From Bacteroidales bacterium (GTDB lineage: Bacteria > Bacteroidota > Bacteroidia > Bacteroidales > NBLH01): a DNA stretch of 9,970 nucleotides. Positions 7,498 to 9,970 of the stretch are shown one piece after another. The position numbers were made by a program, and so were the translations under genes. The notes under the pieces are model-generated. The model searched no databases and was not told the DNA's origin. It saw only the letters and a program-made list of their open reading frames with translations. How positions within the stretch are numbered: position 1 is the first letter of the stretch; each line of letters opens with the position of its first letter. The stretch lies in NCBI GenBank assembly GCA_029210905.1, contig JARGGF010000090.1:1-9970 (forward strand), written 5' to 3'.

Positions 7498-8898
7498 CTA
7501 CTTTCCGATACAAAAATTCTTAAAAATATTGCCCAATATATCATCGGTTGAAATTTGCCCGGTAATTTCACCTATGTAATGTAAAACCTGCCTGATGTCC
7601 ATGGCCAGAAAATCTCCGGTAATTTCATTTTTAATTCCTTCCTCTACCCTCCCGAGTGCCTCAAAAGCTTGTTGCAAGGCTTCGTAATGTCTTAAATTAC
7701 TGACGATTATATCATTTTCTCCAATAGAATGGATATCATATGTTTTTTTAAGAATGGAAGTCAATTCTTCAATATTGGTTTTATTTTTTGCCGAAGCCTG
7801 TATAAAACTAATTTTTGGGAAACTCGCTTGTAAACCCTCTATCGAAGAAGCTTCTATTGGGTTTTTATCAATTTTATTAATAAGCACTATCAATTGCTGA
7901 TCATCAATATTGTAATCATCTATGGTATATTTTATCTGGTTAGAGATATGTTGCCAATTGTTTGTCGCTTCCACCATCAGTAAAATTAAATCTGCTTGTT
8001 TAATTTTTTGGGCCGTTTTTTCAATACCAAGACTTTCAATTATATCGGTTGTTTTTCTGAGACCAGCTGTGTCAATAAATCTAAAAAGTACACCTTCAAT
8101 ATTTAAAACATCCTCAATGGCATCGCGTGTAGTTCCTGCAATTTCAGAAACTATAGCTTTTTCTTCATTAAACAACGCGTTTAAAAGTGTTGATTTACCT
8201 ACATTTGGTTCACCAATAATGGCTACTGGAACTCCATTTTTAATAACATTCCCCAGCTTAAAGGAAAAAATTAACTTTTTTATTTTTAATTTTATGTTAG
8301 AAAGCAATTCCTGCAGACGATTTCTATCAGCAAATTCAACATCTTCTTCACTAAAATCAAGCTCCAACTCAATTAATGAAATAAATTCTATCAATTTATC
8401 TCTCAACAAGTTGAGTTCTTCAGAAAATCCACCGCGTATTTGATTAATTGCAATTTTATGGGAAGCAGCAGAAGATGAAGCAATCAGGTCTGCAACAGCC
8501 TCAGCCTGAGATAAGTCCATTTTCCCATTTAAGAAAGCCCGTTGTGTGAATTCACCAGGTAAGGCTAATTTAATATCATTTTTTAATAGTAATTGAAGCA
8601 CTCTTTGTTGAATATAAACCGAGCCATGACAAGATATTTCAATTGCATCCTCACCTGTATAGGAATTTGGGCTTTTGTATACACTAATAATTACCTCATC
8701 AACAATTTCATTATCATCCACTATCATTCCAAAGTGTAAAGTTCCACTTTTTTGTGTTTTAAGTTTCTTCCCTTTATTAATTGAAGAAAATATCTTATCA
8801 CCAACTATTATTGCATCCGTCCCTGATACCCTTATTACTGAAATAGCACCGTGTCCGGCCGGAGTTGCAATTGCACATATTGTATTTGTTGATTTCAT
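7498..8898 (-). CDS. mnmE: tRNA uridine-5-carboxymethylaminomethyl modification GTPase MnmE
   Basis: This 466-aa cytosolic GTPase works with MnmG (GidA) to install the carboxymethylaminomethyl group on the wobble uridine of certain tRNAs, using a folate one-carbon donor. The N-terminal folate-binding domain begins TICAIATPAGHGAISVIRVSG and includes PGEFTQRAFLNGKMDLSQAE (114-133). The inserted G domain has G1 GEPNVGKS at 229-236, G2 TTRD at 256-259, G3 DTAG at 276-279, G4 NKID at 341-344 and SAK at 369-371. The protein ends FCIGK with the conserved catalytic cysteine C463. Length matches the family. The frame is open to 8973, but the ATG at 8898 gives the canonical N-terminus, so I take that one. 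It appears complete. It converges on fic with a 24-bp gap and no clear terminator, so read-through between the two is possible. Confidence 0.97.
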   Translation of the reverse strand: MKSTNTICAIATPAGHGAISVIRVSGTDAIIVGDKIFSSINKGKKLKTQKSGTLHFGMIVDDNEIVDEVIISVYKSPNSYTGEDAIEISCHGSVYIQQRVLQLLLKNDIKLALPGEFTQRAFLNGKMDLSQAEAVADLIASSSAASHKIAINQIRGGFSEELNLLRDKLIEFISLIELELDFSEEDVEFADRNRLQELLSNIKLKIKKLIFSFKLGNVIKNGVPVAIIGEPNVGKSTLLNALFNEEKAIVSEIAGTTRDAIEDVLNIEGVLFRFIDTAGLRKTTDIIESLGIEKTAQKIKQADLILLMVEATNNWQHISNQIKYTIDDYNIDDQQLIVLINKIDKNPIEASSIEGLQASFPKISFIQASAKNKTNIEELTSILKKTYDIHSIGENDIIVSNLRHYEALQQAFEALGRVEEGIKNEITGDFLAMDIRQVLHYIGEITGQISTDDILGNIFKNFCIGK

Positions 8899-8912
8899 TT
8901 CTATTTTTTTTA

Positions 8913-8920
8913 CAAAAGTA
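8913..8920 (-). promoter_or_regulatory. mnmE: Possible -7 promoter element of mnmE
   Basis: On the minus strand TACTTTTG matches TAnnTTTG and is the same octamer as the predicted sucD -7 box. It lies 14 bp before the chosen ATG, the same distance as for the SNF2 gene. The only nearby -33 candidate (TTG, 8937-8939) is 16 bp away, shorter than usual, so this call is weak. Confidence 0.35.
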
Positions 8921-9084
8921 AAAGAATTTGAACATACAATTTTATGGAACCCAAAATTAACCCTGAAATTCATAAACTTTTAGGAATTATTCCTACGTGT
9001 GAGCATATTTGCCCAGTTTCTGATCATTAAGAAATAATTAAGCAGTATTTAAATAATAACCTATTGTTTGTAAAACCCCGAATT

Positions 9085-9146
9085 AGAAATTGTTGCAATT
9101 CACCTATTAGGTGGAAATAACGAAAATTGAATTGCTTGCAATTTCT
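9085..9146. repeat. Imperfect inverted repeat, possible structured element A
   Basis: AGAAATTG (9085-9092) pairs with CAATTTCT (9139-9146), and GCAATTC (9095-9101) pairs with GAATTGC (9129-9135), separated by a small TT/TTG internal loop. The apical region 9101-9113 contains its own short palindrome, CACC-TATTA-GGTG. No T run follows on either strand, so it is not an ordinary terminator. Confidence 0.55.
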
Positions 9147-9152
9147 TAGTCG

Positions 9153-9207
9153 ATTGAGCGATTGCAAAGTGCTTTTAATTTATGCATGAGAATCAGAATC
9201 GCTCAAT
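9153..9207. repeat. Perfect 11-bp inverted repeat, possible structured element B
   Basis: ATTGAGCGATT (9153-9163) is the exact reverse complement of AATCGCTCAAT (9197-9207), with a 33-bp spacer. It begins 7 bp after element A and ends about 95 bp before the predicted sucD -33 box. No T run follows. Confidence 0.6.
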
Positions 9208-9302
9208 TTGGGTAAAAGATAATCCTCAATAAAAACAAATTTGTCGATAACTGAACAGAATAATAAATGGTATCTTCTTTATAATTCAAGCGGCATTTTC
9301 TT

Positions 9303-9333
9303 TTTGTAATCCGTAAGAAAAGATATACTTTTG
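9303..9333 (+). promoter_or_regulatory. sucD: Predicted Bacteroidota-type promoter of sucD
   Basis: TTTG (9303-9306) and TACTTTTG (9326-9333) match the -33 and -7 consensus exactly, with a 19-bp spacer. The sucD ATG lies 29 bp after the -7 box, which suggests a leader of roughly 20-25 bases. Confidence 0.65.
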
Positions 9334-9362
9334 GCAAACAAATAACTCCAATATAAAAAAAG

Positions 9363-9970
9363 ATGAGCATACTTGTTAATAAAAACTCGAAAGTTATTGT
9401 ACAGGGATTTACCGGAAGTGAAGGAACTTTCCACGCCGGCCAAATGATAGAATATGGAACAAACGTAGTGGGAGGAGTAACTCCTGGCAAAGGCGGACAA
9501 AAACACCTTGACCGTCCTGTGTTTAACACTGTTAAAGATGCAGTTGAAACAACTGGTGCTAACGTTTCTATTATATTTGTACCACCTGCATTTGCTGCTG
9601 ATGCCATTATGGAAGCTGCCAGTGCCGGAATTAATGTAATTGTTGCTATTACGGAAGGGATTCCGGTTCAGGATATGGTAAAAGTGAAAGATTTTCTTCA
9701 AGGCAAAGATGTTCGCTTAATAGGCCCAAATTGCCCTGGGATAATAACAGCAGGTGAAGCTAAAATTGGCATTATGCCTGGTTTTATATTCACACCTGGA
9801 AAAATCGGAATTGTCTCTAAATCAGGAACTTTAACATACGAAGCGGTTGACCAAATCACAAAAGCTGGCATGGGCCAATCCACTGCCATTGGAATTGGTG
9901 GTGACCCAATTATCGGAACCTCAACACTTGATGCAGTAAAATTATTTATGGCCGACCCTGATACTGAAGG
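9363..9970 (+). CDS. sucD: Succinyl-CoA synthetase alpha subunit, 3' end beyond window
   Basis: This is the first 202 residues of the ADP/GDP-forming succinate-CoA ligase alpha subunit, which with SucC makes succinate and NTP from succinyl-CoA in the TCA cycle. The N-terminal CoA-binding Rossmann domain is clear: MSILVNKNSKVIVQGFTGSE (1-20), GGVTPGKGG (37-45), ITEGIP (96-101), GPNCPG (121-126), then SKSGTLTYE (152-160) in the second domain. These match E. coli SucD closely (289 aa from memory). The active-site histidine, near residue 246 in E. coli, lies past the window edge. The frame is intact to the last base, with no stop. The start is the ATG at 9363, which gives the standard N-terminus. 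No sucC precedes it; the upstream gene is the divergent mnmE, and the gene appears to have its own promoter. Confidence 0.96.
   Translation, partial: MSILVNKNSKVIVQGFTGSEGTFHAGQMIEYGTNVVGGVTPGKGGQKHLDRPVFNTVKDAVETTGANVSIIFVPPAFAADAIMEAASAGINVIVAITEGIPVQDMVKVKDFLQGKDVRLIGPNCPGIITAGEAKIGIMPGFIFTPGKIGIVSKSGTLTYEAVDQITKAGMGQSTAIGIGGDPIIGTSTLDAVKLFMADPDTE

Larger units (their letters stand above)
8974..9302. other. Intergenic region between divergent mnmE and sucD
   Basis: No gene of credible length is present. The notable content is a pair of inverted repeats at 9085-9207, listed separately. The remainder is AT-rich sequence without recognisable RNA or protein-coding features. The sucD promoter follows at 9303. 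Confidence 0.6.

Noticed and set aside
7922..8443. 173-codon open frame on the + strand inside mnmE
   Set aside because: It is the antisense shadow of the MnmE G domain, with Ser/Ile-rich low-information translation and no promoter.
8944..9030. 28-codon frame on the + strand beginning MEPKINPEIH and containing CEHIC
   Set aside because: It is short enough to occur by chance in intergenic DNA and has no promoter or family resemblance. Conservation in relatives would be needed to revive it.
9203..9889. Open frames on the - strand opposite the start of sucD
   Set aside because: They run antisense to a clear SucD coding sequence and their translations match no family I recognise.

Overview
The window most likely comes from a Bacteroidota (Bacteroidetes) chromosome. 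It is AT-rich, start codons lack Shine-Dalgarno sequences, and several genes are preceded by the -33 TTTG / -7 TAnnTTTG promoter typical of that phylum. The identifiable proteins fit: a LeuT-type Na+ symporter with a MetS-like miniature subunit, a SWIM-SNF2 ATPase, MnmE and SucD. I cannot place it below phylum.

Layout. Positions 1-430 (+) hold the C-terminal end of a probable transposase-like gene, apparently broken by a one-base frameshift. It is followed by a strong bidirectional terminator (529-557) and then by a leftward block. In transcription order the leftward block is: a LeuT-family Na+-coupled amino-acid transporter (5857 to 4028); a 38-aa MetS-like small subunit (4025 to 3909) only 2 bp behind it; a SWIM-domain SNF2/RAD54-type ATPase (3802 to 1313); and a DUF309 protein (1182 to 679). 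A 509-bp AT-rich intergenic region then leads to a rightward class II Fic protein (6367-7473). The fic promoter region carries two copies of the same 27-bp inverted repeat, TGCACAA-N13-TTGTGCA. Convergent with fic, 24 bp away, is mnmE (8898 to 7498). After a 464-bp intergenic region with two nested or adjacent inverted repeats comes sucD (9363 onward), cut by the window end.

Working together. The transporter and its small subunit are probably one co-transcribed unit, a two-component NSS amino-acid importer. The Fic protein has the three-part architecture Fic_N / Fic core / winged helix, and its promoter has twin operator-like palindromes, so it may be self-regulated or under a dimeric repressor. 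mnmE (tRNA wobble modification) and sucD (TCA cycle) are ordinary housekeeping genes that diverge from each other. I found no CRISPR array, tRNA, rRNA or complete insertion sequence. Nothing here clearly amounts to an undescribed multi-gene system. The least explained signals are the twin fic operators, the extra beta-rich domain inside the transporter, the 38-aa partner, and the double inverted repeat upstream of sucD.
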